A stretch of DNA of 64,000 nt from Cunninghamella blakesleeana (Eukaryota; Mucoromycota; Mucoromycetes; Mucorales; Cunninghamellaceae). Numbering within the stretch: the stretch's first letter is position 1; each line of letters starts with the position of its first letter. The notes below the pieces were generated by a model that saw nothing but the letters and a program-made list of their open reading frames with translations, was not told the origin of the DNA and ran no database searches. Location: positions 3,245,501 through 3,309,500 of the forward strand of contig JAFCIZ010000002.1 of NCBI GenBank assembly GCA_017871115.1, given 5' to 3'. The position numbers and the translations under genes are program-made. Below are positions 23,784 to 36,151 of this stretch, piece after piece.

Positions 23784-26444
23784 TTATTCTTTTATTAAAT
23801 TTACACGATAATAATCCTTATTTGCCCAATAATGCGTAATGTTATTGCTAGTTATATTTTCACTAACATCTATAATTATAAATAAAATAAAATAAAAAGA
23901 AAAAATAAATATATTGGTAATTTTATAATTTTGTAATTATATTATCGTTTCCTTTTTCTTTCTTTTCATGTAACTTACCAACATGTTTTATTAATGGTTT
24001 TGAAAATAAACTAGGTTTTAATAATTTCATTATTGATCGAGAAATAATAATATTGTTTTTTAAAAGATAATCTAAAATTTGCTGAAATTCTACATATGAC
24101 ATGACATTTTTATGAATATCAAATAGCTTATCCTATGTAAATGTACAATTAGAATTAATTTTAATTTATATCATTTCATTCGATTTCACTCCATTTTATC
24201 CCTTATATATATGTATAAATGTATGTTTACATTAAAATACTTACATTTGTAATTCCGGGTTGTTGAATGATATATCCAAGTAGAGCAGTAGCACATACAT
24301 AAAGCATATTTTGATTCGTTTTTCCATTAAACATACACCACATGCTTGTTTTTAAATAAGTATCACTTCGATGTATATTATCTTCAGCTGTGTTATTAGA
24401 TGGTAAAGAAGAACTTTGGTATATATCTTTAAGGCTAGGAGCTGCGCTATATTCTATACAAACGTATTTTACAATATCATGACCTTCACTTATGACCAAT
24501 GGTGGGACCAGATTAACTAATTCTTTAATAGTGTCTATTATTATCTTATCAGGGATATTGGTATTTTTATTTTGTAACTTGATCTAATAGTTTGTATATA
24601 TATATATTGAAAAAAGAAGTAGTATATATATATGTATATATTAGGGTTATCACAAACTAGTATATTATACATGTATATGCACATATTTGTACTATATTTA
24701 CCTTCAGTTCCATTAAAGTTGCGCCTTGTGCACCATATTGTTTAAGAGTATCATATATTAATATTGATTTTGCATGTTGTTTATTACATTCCCTTAAATG
24801 TTGTTTGACTTGAGTATTATTTAATTTATTGAACCATTCTACTTTCCTTGAATAAAAAGGATATTGATTTTCTGTCATTACTGTAGAATCTTCAATTTGA
24901 ATACATAAATCAATATTATCATCATCCCAAATCATTTTTAGTTGATTATAGTTTAAAATATTATATTCAGTAGATGATCTTTTTTTAGTAAATTCTTCAT
25001 GGTTCTTGTTTTTAATTGTGATCTAAAAATATACATAGTAAATATACACATAAGTATTAAAAATAAATATTAAACTTTTTTTTTTTAAATAATAATAATA
25101 ATAATAATTAAAAATATTATTTATTATATACCTTGCGTTCTGAAACTAGATTCAGCAATGCGGCCATAGTTCCATTTTGTAAAGATCGTGAAAGTGCTTG
25201 ATTATTCTTAATTTGTTTATGGAAATTGTATGCAGTATCATAAAGATTTATAGGTAGTGAGCCAGCTAATGTTGTAATAAAGCTAAAATTTATATAAAAA
25301 TAATAAATCAGTTTTAGTTTCTTTTTTATTTTTCATTATTAATATGGTCATATATATATATATATATATATATTTAAAAAAATTCTACTTACGAATTTGA
25401 CATTCGAAATTGCCTACCAGGAATTTGCCTTGTTTCGCTATGCTTAGAAAGAACTACAACACCAATATCGCGAAGATAGTTAAATGCTATTTCTATATCC
25501 TTTTCAGAGCATTGGGATAATAAATTGTAAGCAACATGAGGATCAAAAGTTTCTTCAGGTTCTATCATAATCATCTATATATATATATATATATATTAGT
25601 TAAATTGTATTTATAAAATATAGAGATATCACAATAATAGATGGTCGAAATTATGATAGTAATATGCTTATTACTTTGATCAAATAAACGGCAGTAGCTA
25701 TTTCTAATTCGTGAATCTTGTATGACTTTTGATGAAAAGTGGATGGACGTTCCATGTTTTGAGACCATGATGTCATATATGAATGATGTCTTTTTTTCAT
25801 TTTATTTAATACAGAGCCTTTATACACAACGTTAAATTGATTATAAATGTCTTTTATGTGGTATGGAATTTGCTTTGTTAGATAATTCCATGAATGTAAT
25901 CTATTAAATATAAATGTAATATATTAAAATCTTTAGTTTTTATATATCTATATATATCTATATATATAATTATTATTTTTTAAATTGTGAATTACCTTTC
26001 ATTTTCTAAAAGTTGTGATATAAAGTATTCTACAAAATAAGGCAGATTAAAATTTTTTGTATCCCATGGACGTTCATCAATAAGGTCGTTATTTTTGATC
26101 CCTTGCCCATAAATATAACCCCATTTATGTTTTAATTCTATAATTTCATCAATAGATACTGGTGATTTGGTTTTTAATGATTTTAAATATGATTGACATT
26201 GTGAAATTGATTTTTCAGGTAAAACAGTTATAATTGGTGCCCAGTAAAACTTTCCATATCGTGCACGGAAACGCATAATGGCCATTGCGTACAAAAATAT
26301 TGAATGTTCAGATTTTGTAAATGGTTGTTGAATAGACTTTTTTGGTTGGTTCTCCTTTATGTTTATTTCTTTTTTATAAAATAATATAATAAAATAAATA
26401 ATAAATAAAATTAGTAAATAAACTAAATCATCATTATATCTTTA

Positions 26445-26487
<43 letters not shown>

Positions 26488-29400
26488 CTGAACTACCTCT
26501 TGTAACAATAGGTTCATCTGTGCCGTTAATAGGTCTTTTCCTTAATGGACGACTACCAACCCCTGTTTCAGCGGAAAAGACCATGGTGTTTTTACGAAGA
26601 TGATCAGAAATTTGCATGATTCGTTGCTTTTTTTTGGAGGCTTCCAATAAAAGCTGTACTGTATTATCCATTTCTCTTTTTCTTTTTTTTGTTGGTTTTC
26701 CAATAATTGTTGTTTTTTCATTATTTTTTTTGCTAATATTATTATTAATATAATCATCAGAAATCACTGTAGAAGAACTAGATGGTGATAATGATGATTG
26801 ATTATTTTTGCGTCGTTTATCAAAGGAAATACCAAGATTCACATAATAAGATCGAATACGGTAAGGTAATAGACCAGTATGGCGAGATAATTGTAAAAAC
26901 AATTGCCAATCATTTTTTGGGACTTCCCCTTTTGTGTAATTCACATGTTGGTCTAATAGCAGTTTTTGTTCTTTTGTTATCATATCACCGTTAGCCCACG
27001 TTTTTGATAATGTTATGGACGCTAATAAATCATATTTATTCCTTTTGCTATTACCACTTCTACCATTGAATTCTTCTGGTGTTGTTGAATAAATACAAGT
27101 ACAAGTATACTGTAATTCATTCCAAAAATCTATGACTTGTTTTATTGTTGTTATTGGTTTTTCCATTAATACTGGGCGCTCCGGTAATTTATAATTTTTT
27201 ATATGACCTAGTAGTTTTAATTCATAACCATATTCATTAGATGTCTTGTCAGTAGATTGTGTTGTTGTTATTGCTGTTGTTGAAAGACAGTTAATTTTGA
27301 TTTTTTCAATCAATCCAAGTTGCTCCAAAATTAATAAAAGTGCTTGAATACATCGTCGCATGCGTGAAACATTTGGGATCAAATGATTTTTAATTTCGGG
27401 CGGCAAATGATAAAGTGGTATAAGTGGATCGTTATTATTTTCAATAAATGATTCTACTGTGTTATCATATAGTTTAATACCAATTACTTTACGAAATAAT
27501 TCAAATGGAAGCATATTAATAATATTAGCTAGTGATATTTGCCGTTGATCAGGTTTTATTTTTGCTATTGTTGTACATTTTTCGTCAGTATTTCTAGATA
27601 ATAATAATTGGACAAGATATATGTGTACTTCTTTTGCTCTCAACCATTTTGAGTCTACCCATCCATGACGTTTTGCTACATATCTCCAAAAATAGTCAGA
27701 TTTTTCTAAAATAGATTGACTTTCTTGTTGCTTTCGTTGTTGTTGTTCATGGCGATAGTGAGAATCGTATCTTTCCACAGTTGTTTTAATTTCTTTTAAT
27801 GGTTTTTTCAGTATATTACGAAATCCAGGCGCAGCATCATTAAACTGTTGATTTTCTAAAAAAATTTTAACAACTTGATCTGGATCATCTATATCTGGTG
27901 CCAATAAAAGTACTTTTGAATTACTTCCTCCAATAAATGTTTTTGCCATTGTTCTAATTGAACACATTTCCTTTTGTTTAACCAATTGGTCCACAAGTCG
28001 TTGAACAGTTTTTCTATCCAACCTATTTGCATTTTCTGATTTATCCATTGACTTTATTTCTTCAATAAGCTGCTGGTTAAATTCCCTTATTCTGTCACGC
28101 TTAATAATGGATAATAATGATAATTTACGATATTCCGAGGTAATGTTAGTACTGTTTTTATATTTTAGTGATCTAGGTGCAATTGTTGGTATTTCATGGC
28201 CATCTTTGTTTAATGCATTCATATCTTCATTTGATTCATTATTTTTCATATTTATGTCTGCTACTATTGATGATAATGACTGGCTATTATTGCTTCTATT
28301 TTCTATAGGTATAGTAGATGATAAAGGCTGTGGTATATTATTATTAAGCATATTGCTTTGTGCATTTTTTGGTAGATTCATTAATTCCAAATATTTCTCA
28401 TATCCAATCTTTGAAAAATAACGATAGACATGTGACCTTCCTTGAAGTTCTTTAATAAATACAATTGTTGAATTGGGGCTATTGATAGACTTTTTTACTA
28501 CTTCGCGAACAGAAGTATGTGTATGGTCTGAAAATGCATGAAGAAGATCCTAATTAATTATATGTATATATTCATATTAGAAGTTTTTATGTATTTATAT
28601 ATTATCTAACATATTATATTGTAAAACATTTTTTAGTTTACCTTATTCGTACAGCCTTTTTCTTTGGTATTTTCAATATATAGTTCTATCATATTTGTTG
28701 CCAATTGCTGTTGATTCTTTTGTACGTGTAATGGTATTTGTAATTGTTTTGATGGAAATTTTTCTACATCACCTATAGAATAAATATGAGTACACTTTAA
28801 TATTATATATATATATAAATCAATAATGATTATGATAAAGAGCTTTTAATGACAAGTATAAATATATTTACCTTTGTTAGATAAATTTGATAAAGGCTTG
28901 ATTAATTTAACGCACATTGTTCTTTTTCCGTTTGCGGTAGATAAAGTTTTTTCCACATACCCTTCTTCATGTTGTTTTGTTATAAAAGTTCTTGCCCATT
29001 TGATATGTTTTGTTGTTGTAAAACCCTAACAAATTAATATAATAAGGAAGAAAAATAGTATATTTAGTGAATATATTTATATTTTTATATATATGTGCGT
29101 ATTTTTGATCAATATTAAAATATTATTAAAATATTACAGTTAAACGAATAAGGTCGATCAGCGTCATTGTTTGATCTTTGGCTTGTGATAATAACTGTGT
29201 CATCTTTTTCGCAGTAATGTCATGCCGAATAGACCCATCTTCATCAATAGGATTTAATTCATGATTACTGTTACCTGATTCGTTTGATGTGGTATTATTA
29301 TTGTTATTTTTAGATACTTCATTGACGTATCGTTTATGTATACAGGTATTGGTATAAACGCCTCGATATATAGATGGATGTTTCGTTCTATGTAATAAAA

Positions 29401-30293
29401 AGGCAACAATAATAGCAATAACAATAACAAAAAATTAATAAAATGATTAACCATCAATAAGCTAATATTTCATGGTGTAAAAATACAATCCATTTTCTTT
29501 TTTTAAAAATATTGCATTTACATTAAATCGAGCTCCTGCAATTTTTTAAGGTGGTGAAATACTGTTTGTGGCTTTATAGATAAATCTTGAGTGATAACAC
29601 ATTGGGCTATTCCAGTAGGACCTGCATAACCAATTTTTTCTAATATTGTGCGCTGTAATAATGGAAGAGAGATCTAAATATATATATATGTAAATATATT
29701 AAGTATATAGTTTGTCTTATTTGTTTCTATTGTAGACGTAGGTATATATTTATATTTACCTTGAGATTATTGAGTAGAAATTGATCTTGCTTTTTCTTTG
29801 AAGCAATCCAGTATATATCATTATTATACTTTTCTATTATTTGTTGGTATGAGAATTCTTTATAGTTATTAATCGAAGTTTCCTTGGGAGTATTGTTGTC
29901 AGTCTATGAAATAAAGAAATAGAAAGAGTAAAATAGTAAATAATAATGCATATTCAATTCATTTAGTTCTAATTATTACTAAAAAATTTAGCTTAATTCA
30001 TTACAATTATATATAAATCAATTGATGAGTCATTTTTCAAATATAGCCATACACTTTCTTTTGTAGCCGTATCCAATTGTTTTTTTAGCTTTAACTCTAG
30101 GTATGTCCATAGATCGTCTGAGATAATACCTGAATAATATATAAAGTATTAAAAAAGAGATAAAAGTTAATTATGCTAGCATTATATTTACATTTTTTAT
30201 TTTCCATTATTTAACTCAAAGAGTACCTTTACTACCAGACATAGCAATTTTTTCAGCTATATACGATAATAACTCATTATCTACTGGAATCAT
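23784..30293 (-). CDS. TFC3: TFIIIC largest subunit, B-block binding (tau138 / Tfc3 / GTF3C1 type)
   Basis: Subunit of RNA polymerase III factor TFIIIC that contacts the B box of tRNA genes. Sixteen exons: 30227-30293, 30005-30129, 29760-29903, 29522-29673, 29138-29387, 28872-29025, 28642-28772, 26497-28549, 25996-26368, 25675-25900, 25393-25574, 25132-25282, 24702-25022, 24245-24583, 23979-24132 and 23784-23869. Every phase agrees, giving 1635 residues, longer than yeast Tfc3 (about 1160). The B-block winged helix lies near residues 113-163 (LPLLQRTILEKIGYAGPTGI; KPQTVFHHLKKLQELDL), and further winged-helix-like segments follow. Later blocks such as FRARYGKFYWAPIITVLPEK and VAYNLLSQCSEKDIEIAFNY recall fungal Tfc3/Sfc3. 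The acceptor of exon 9 (AAAAAAG) is weak. Its neighbours on both sides are ordinary single-function genes. Confidence 0.87.
26449..26486. repeat. (TA)n tract in TFC3 intron 8
   Basis: About 19 TA dinucleotides directly after the donor of the largest TFC3 exon. Confidence 0.9.
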
Positions 30294-30545
30294 ATAACTG
30301 AAATTTATTTAAAGCTAATAAAAAAAAATGCAAGAGAGAAATTTTTTAAAAAAAATTGGGAGGAGAAAGAAATTTATTTTTTATTATTTTTTAAAAAAAA
30401 TATATAAATATATGAAATGAAATAAAATTTGAATATAATAAAAATTCAAAAATATAACATTTCCCCCTTTGTAATATAAATCATATATATTTATATACAT
30501 ATAAATATATAAATGTAAAAAAGTAAAATAAAAAATTCAAGTAGC

Positions 30546-32200
30546 TTAGCAAGATGTATTTGTATAGATCACATCTGATTTCTTAAATCCATTAAATTGG
30601 GAAGCAGCACAAATAGTGTAAGCACCCATATTTTCCCAATAAATCCAATCACCTTCTTCTAATAATGGAAGTCTAGTTGATTTTGCTAAACAATCAATGG
30701 AATCGCAAGTAGGGCCCCAAATAGAACATTCATAGTTAGGTTCTCTAAGTTCTTCTCCGTAACAATACATATTACTCTTTGTTAATACTTTAGGAACAAC
30801 AACTTGATGATCGAAGAGAATACAGTTGAATGCACCATACATACCATCATTTACATAATCTAAATCAAGATAAAATAAAATAAAATAGTATATAAGTAAA
30901 TAATGAATTACGTATAAACACATTTCTTTTTTAAAAAAATAAAAAACACTTACACATGTAAGATTGTTCATCGGGATTAGTGGCGACAGTTCGACGAGCG
31001 ATAACATGAGTACAAATAGTAAAAGCAGAAGCAACAAAATAACGGCCAGGTTCAGCAATAACGCGAATGTCAGGAGGAAAGAGTTGATCGACCATAGGAC
31101 CTAAAATGGCAGCCACTTTTTCAAAAGTAATACCATCCTTAACGTCGTTACCAGGAAAACCTCCTCCAACATCCAATAAAGTAAAATTAAAACCAAGAGC
31201 TTCAGCTTGGTCAAAGACAGCACGAGCACGTAAAACGGCATCACCAAAAGCATGTTCATCAAGACATCCACTTCCTACGTGGAAACTATTTTAATTCATC
31301 AAATATATATATTATATGCATTAATAAAAAAAATTCAAAGAATGATGATCTCCCCCTGTTTTTAAATAATAATAATAATTCATTATCATATGATATTCGT
31401 TTACCTAACACCAATCACATTTAAATCTAATTCTTTAGCAGTACGAAGTAAATAATCAACAGTATCTAAAGGAGCACCAAATTTAAGACCAAGTTGGCAT
31501 AAAGATTTAGAATCATCAGTTAAAATACGAAGGACTAATTCAGCTTTAGGATAAAGCATTTTAATCTTATGAAGTTCTTCAGCATTATCAAAAGTCATCT
31601 TGGCAACATTTTGTTGAGCAGCATAACGAATAAAAGAAGATTGTTTACAAGGATTAGCGTAAATAATACGACTTGGTTCCACCCCTAATTCTAAAACTTG
31701 TTGAATTTCAGATTTACTAGCACAATCAAAACCAAGCCCCAAAGAGGCAAGAAGTTTTACAACCATTGGGTCTGGGTTAGATTTGACAGCTATGATGATA
31801 CAAAAAAAAGAATATATAGTAATATTAATAAATGAATCGCCGAAAAAAAAAAAAAAAAGATAAACAAATAACCAAAAGATAATAATGATAAAAAAAGACG
31901 CATTCTTAAACAACGCAAAAAAAAAATAGCGGACTTACCAAAATGAGGTTCAATTCTAGGTAAAAGAGCTTGCCAGCGTAAATATTGACGATAAACTTCG
32001 CCAAGATCGCCAATGAAAAATGCATTTTCTTGATCAGATTCCCATTTCAAACGAGAGTGGGAGTCCAATTTTTGTTTAATTATTTCTTCAATAGAAAGGT
32101 TGTGAATAAGAGCACCAGGAGTAGTTGTGTTTTTCATATGACTAAAGTCATCAAATTCAATACGTTGGTTTAATACAGCAGTTTCAAGTTGAGGAATCAT
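30546..32200 (-). CDS. ODC1: Ornithine decarboxylase
   Basis: PLP-dependent enzyme making putrescine from ornithine, the committed step of polyamine synthesis; cytosolic homodimer with shared active sites. Four exons: 31939-32200, 31405-31789, 30954-31285 and 30546-30859, giving 430 residues. Seen: the PLP-lysine motif PHFAVKSNPDP (Lys90, split by intron 1), the SFHVGSGC motif, the glycine loop LLDVGGGFPG, the phosphate-binding EPGRYFV, and the catalytic cysteine in WGPTCDSIDC (Cys378). The N-terminal part carries an extension of about 50 residues of the kind seen in fungal enzymes. No antizyme gene is visible. The upstream region contains two strong hairpins (listed separately). All residues needed for activity are present. 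Confidence 0.97.
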
Positions 32201-32519
32201 TTGTAATAAAGAGATAAAGTTAAATAAAGTAATAAAGATAAACTTAAGAGTTAAAAAGAGTTTTGAGAGAGAGTATGTGTGATAAAGAAAATAAAAGTGA
32301 AATAAACAATAAAGATATAAAAAGAAAGAGAAAAAAAAGAAATAAAGGTGAGAGGATTATATTAAAAAAATAGCTTTAAAAAATAATAATAAAGTTAAAA
32401 TAGAGAGAGATATAACAAAAGATTTAATAACGCAAAAATAAGATAAAGTAAGGCAAAAGCGAAGAAACGAGCTATATAAAGCAAATATTCAGCGAAGCCA
32501 AGGGGGGAAACCTCGTCGG

Positions 32520-32536
32520 TTGAATAAGCTATTCAA
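32520..32536 (-). promoter_or_regulatory. Inverted repeat upstream of ODC1 (hairpin 1)
   Basis: Perfect 7-bp inverted repeat TTGAATA-AGC-TATTCAA, 320 bases before the ODC1 start. Function unknown; may be in a leader or promoter. Confidence 0.5.
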
Positions 32537-32568
32537 GAGTCTTTTTTCTGAGGACGTGATGGGCTTGC

Positions 32569-32593
32569 TCGGACTGGGTAAGCTACAGTCCGA
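32569..32593 (-). promoter_or_regulatory. Inverted repeat upstream of ODC1 (hairpin 2)
   Basis: Perfect 8-bp GC-containing inverted repeat TCGGACTG ... CAGTCCGA with a 9-base loop, about 370 bases before the ODC1 start. Unusually stable for this AT-rich DNA. Confidence 0.55.
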
Positions 32594-32913
32594 ATAAATA
32601 GATAATAAAAGGGGTTTGGTTAAAAAATTAACAAATGTATACGAAAAGAATTTCTTTTGTAAACACAGGAGGAGGAAAAAGAAAAAAAAAAAAAGAAAAG
32701 GGAAATATAAAAAAAATTATTTTAAAATTGAGTATAAAAAAATTTTGTTTATTGCCTCATATTCATATGTGACTGTTGAGAGTTTCACGAAGATCAGATA
32801 AAATGAATTACGGAACATCTAGTAAACCTTAAAAAAAGAAAAAAGACACTATACTATCTATCTATTTACAACAATCAAAATTAAAATAAAACTAAAATAA
32901 AACTATTTATTAA

Positions 32914-34636
32914 TTAATTCCCAACGTTCTTTGCAAGTTGAATTAATGCTTGTTGTGCTTTTGACGATGGCAATTTTTGAATGGATTCAATAGCTTGTAG
33001 TTTATGAGTTTCTGCAAGTTCAAGGGTACGTTTTAAGCCATTACTTTGATAAACAAGATTTCGTGCCTAGTATAAATAAAAAAGGAAAAAATAATAATAA
33101 TAATGGTTTACTTTTAGATTAAGATTAAGATTACAAATTTTTATTTTTTTAAAAAAACAAAATCATAATATTTAATATTTTTTTTTATCTGATCTTTTTT
33201 TTTGGCTGATCTTACCTTTTCAAGATCGCCCTCGTCAGCAAAATTTCCTTTAATAAGCTGTTTTAATTCTGAGAATTCTTCTGATGCAAATAGCAATGGA
33301 GCATTGATCGGTATATTGTCCATAATAGCAGCTTTTTTCGCAAACACTTGAATATCATTGATAAGCTTTAAATATATATATATATATATATATAAAATAA
33401 AATAATATATATATATATATATAAAATAAAATAATATATATATTATATTAGGTTGGATTTTCCATTTATATACTAAGCATATTTTTTCCACTCTCTCTTC
33501 TTCTGTTTTTTAGCTTTCCGTGTTAATATTTTTTTTCAAAAAATAGATTAGATTATCTATTTTTATTTTCAACATCTTCCCTTATTCCGTTTTGTTTACT
33601 TTTCCCATTATTTTATTTTTATATATTACAAATGATTATATAAAATTACCTGTATAGCCATTCCAACATTTTTTCCGTAATCATAAGCTATGATAGCGAC
33701 ATCATTATCAGCACCACCTAATACAACAGAGGATTTGCAACTTTGAGCAATTAAACTAGCGGTTTTTAAATATGACTGTTCTAAATAATAGCTTAATTCA
33801 GAGACTGGATAATTATCAAGGTGATGGTGATGGTTTTTTTTTTCTTGCATAACTTCTCCTTCTACCAAATTAGCAATACACGTAGCCATTAATTCAATAC
33901 ATTCAGCATTACGTAGCTGAGCCAATGCTAAAGAAGCACGAGCTAATAAGAAATCACCAGCTAAAACAGCCATTTTATTTCCAAAAACATTTTTTGCATT
34001 TTCATTATCATCCAAAATATCATAATGTAGCAATGAAGAAATATGAATCATCTCAGATATTTCTGCAAGACGTCGTTGTGTCGCCAATATATGATCTTTA
34101 GTTTCAACTGTTGAAGTTGCTTGGGCCATCAATAATACCAATAAAGGGCGAATACGTTCAGTATCACTGGATAAATAGTGCTTTGCTAAAGTTTTCATAA
34201 AAGGATGCCCACTACCTAATAACTTTTTAATATTACCTTTAAGCTCCCATACATCTTTGCCTAATAATTTGACTGGATCCATCATTCTATCTTGATTATC
34301 TGTTTTTACTAGACCTTGGGCTTCTCTTAAAGCCTTATACCATGAATCGGCTTCCCCTGTAAAAGGCAGTGTTTCTAAAGTAGGTTTTGTGACATGGCGT
34401 AAAGGGCTGTTGTTTAATAAAGAAGTACGAAGCGACTCAATACCATTGGCTATGGCTGAAAAGGGTGAATCACTGATATTACTAGTTGTATTTTTATTAT
34501 TATCGCTGTTATTGTTATTGTTATGGTAACACGATCTGGTTGTAGAGATGGATCGTATAGTTGTGTTTCTAAAAGTGTTTTTTAAAAAGCTTGGTCTATT
34601 AATTATAATTATTGATCTTAAGGAATGAAAAGTCAT
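32914..34636 (-). CDS. Polyprenyl diphosphate synthase non-catalytic subunit, PDSS2 / Dlp1-like
   Basis: Partner subunit of the mitochondrial trans-polyprenyl diphosphate synthase that makes the ubiquinone tail. Three exons: 33650-34636, 33216-33365 and 32914-33066, giving 429 residues. The N-terminus (MTFHSLRSIIIINRPSFLKN, then RNTTIRSISTTRS) looks like a mitochondrial presequence; an in-frame ATG seven codons upstream is a possible alternative. The fold is that of prenyl synthases (SGHPFMKTLAKHYL; FGNKMAVLAGDFLLARASLA; LVEGEVMQ). Both Asp-rich catalytic motifs are degenerate: the first reads HYDILDDNENA, the Arg-Arg-Gly after it is missing, and the second reads LINDIQVFAKK. The SWYKALREAQGLV start and the INAPLLF after the second motif fit PDSS2 better than catalytic COQ1/PDSS1. 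A catalytic partner should exist elsewhere. Intron 1 ends in a TTTAAAG acceptor. Confidence 0.85.
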
Positions 34637-35296
34637 GGTATAATAGTAATGATACAAAAGTTAAAAGTGATTATTATTATTATGTTTTTTTAAGAAATAG
34701 TAATAATAATGAATAAAAAAAAAGAAAAAAATAAAAAAAAACACCAGACCCTTTGTCTTGAAAAAAATTGAAACCCAGTATGGTAATTTAAAGGTGGTAA
34801 ATTTTTTCAGGACCACCTTTTTTTAATCAAAAGTTTCGTTTTTTGCTTACTATATAAAAGTTATTATTTGTATTATTGTTTTATAGTCAAGGCATAAATT
34901 TGTGTTATAGATTAGCTATAAAGCTTTTTATAAAAAAATTCTTCTTAGAACGGGACCCTCTCTCTTTATGTTCAATTATTTTTGGTTTTAAAGAATGGTA
35001 ACAGTAATACTAAAAAAGCTGTATTTATTGCATAATATTTTATGTTTTTACGTTATTTAATTTTTTACAGTTAATAAAAAATCAAATATATATAACTGTT
35101 CAAAAAAGAAAAAAATAAGATCACCTCTACCATCATCAAGATTAAAACGAAACTTGGATAAATTTCGACGAGAGTATTCTGCCAAAAACTGAGGATGAAT
35201 CCAGAGGCTTGTTGATAATTAAGTAATATTAAATGTTACATAGTGATATATAATTCTTTTTTTCTTATTATTTTTTTTCAAAAAATAAAATAAAAT
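34637..35296. other. Intergenic region PDSS2-like / POF1-like
   Basis: AT-rich spacer between two minus-strand genes. A less AT-biased island at about 35118-35214 is open on both strands for about 30 codons (see findings); otherwise nothing recognised. Confidence 0.5.
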
Positions 35297-36151
35297 CTAG
35301 GGTTGATATATTTTTTCTTGTAATATAAACTGAATAATATCAAGATCAAGTACTTCATTTAATTCTAAATAATTTTGCTCTGTAATAAGCTTTCTTGCTA
35401 AGGTACTTGATATGGATGAAGTAGAGCCATCTAATGTGGGTATCCGCCTGATTCTATTCATATAGTATTGTACTTGTGGTAAAGACCAAAAACCTTTTTC
35501 ATGATCTTCCTCCTCTTTATCATTGAATCCAGGCCGATCGACACATATTAAATAACACGTGCTAAAAAAGGGTGCTAGAGCGTCTTCTACTTTTAATGGT
35601 GAATAATATTTGGCATCCATAAATCGTGTAATAGTGTCGTAGCCTAATATAAAAAAGAGTTCCAGCTGTTCCTTATGAACATTACCATAATCGTTGTTAT
35701 GCTTCTGTTTCTGCTGCTGCTGCTGTTGGTACCATGTTTGAATAACCGTTAATTTATCAATAAATCGAGCTTGAGTTGTTAAACCAACATAAACAGGTAT
35801 TTCTTCTTCATCCCATTGCCTAGCCAAGATTTCCATCATTTGTGCCCTTTGTAATATAGAAGCACCAGTTAAATGTTTATCAGCATTCTTTGTTGAAAAT
35901 AATAAAAGACTAGCGTTGAAGAAATTAGGTGGATATGCTGCTAAAGTGTGTGATAATAATGAAGAGTGTGCTTTGGTTGGTGGATTAAACGAGGAATCAA
36001 GTATTAAAAAACGTTCATTTGTATTATTAGACGTACGTATATGTTTTGTTTTAGGACTAAAAGTTAAAAAAAAATCAGTCGTATTATTTTGTATCGTGTT
36101 TTTTAATAATGTAGTTCTATTAAGGACAATAGAAGAAAAAGAAATAGCCAT
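35297..36151 (-). CDS. POF1 / NMNAT-family nucleotidyltransferase
   Basis: Single-exon protein of 284 residues in the cytidylyltransferase-like (HIGH-type) superfamily, related to yeast Pof1 and nicotinamide mononucleotide adenylyltransferases. Seen: the nucleotide-binding motif SSFNPPTKAHSSLL at about 53-66 (a TxxH variant of the HIGH box), ELFFILGYDTITRFMDAKYY in the middle, and ISSTLARKL near 250, which corresponds to the ISST(x)xR motif that binds nucleotide triphosphate. A poly-Gln insertion (YQQQQQQKQK) sits near 140. The first 40 residues are Asn/Thr-rich. The likely reaction is adenylyl transfer to NMN, but yeast Pof1 has also been linked to protein quality control, so the exact substrate is open. 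It starts 199 bases from the divergent gene at 36351. Confidence 0.82.
   Translation of the reverse strand: MAISFSSIVLNRTTLLKNTIQNNTTDFFLTFSPKTKHIRTSNNTNERFLILDSSFNPPTKAHSSLLSHTLAAYPPNFFNASLLLFSTKNADKHLTGASILQRAQMMEILARQWDEEEIPVYVGLTTQARFIDKLTVIQTWYQQQQQQKQKHNNDYGNVHKEQLELFFILGYDTITRFMDAKYYSPLKVEDALAPFFSTCYLICVDRPGFNDKEEEDHEKGFWSLPQVQYYMNRIRRIPTLDGSTSSISSTLARKLITEQNYLELNEVLDLDIIQFILQEKIYQP

Larger units (their letters stand above)
32201..32913. other. ODC1 upstream region / PDSS2-like 3' region
   Basis: The ODC1-proximal part (32201-32460) is purine-rich on the plus strand, so pyrimidine-rich on the ODC1 sense strand. A less AT-biased block with two perfect hairpins lies at about 32455-32600. 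No coding exon recognised. Confidence 0.55.

Noticed and set aside
28107..28421. Plus-strand frame with hydrophobic segments over TFC3 exon 8
   Set aside because: Antisense of the continuous TFC3 reading frame; the Phe/Leu content is an artefact of Asn/Lys codons read backwards.
32914..34636. Catalytic hexaprenyl diphosphate synthase COQ1
   Set aside because: Both Asp-rich motifs are degenerate and several segments fit PDSS2/Dlp1 better, so the catalytic call was dropped.
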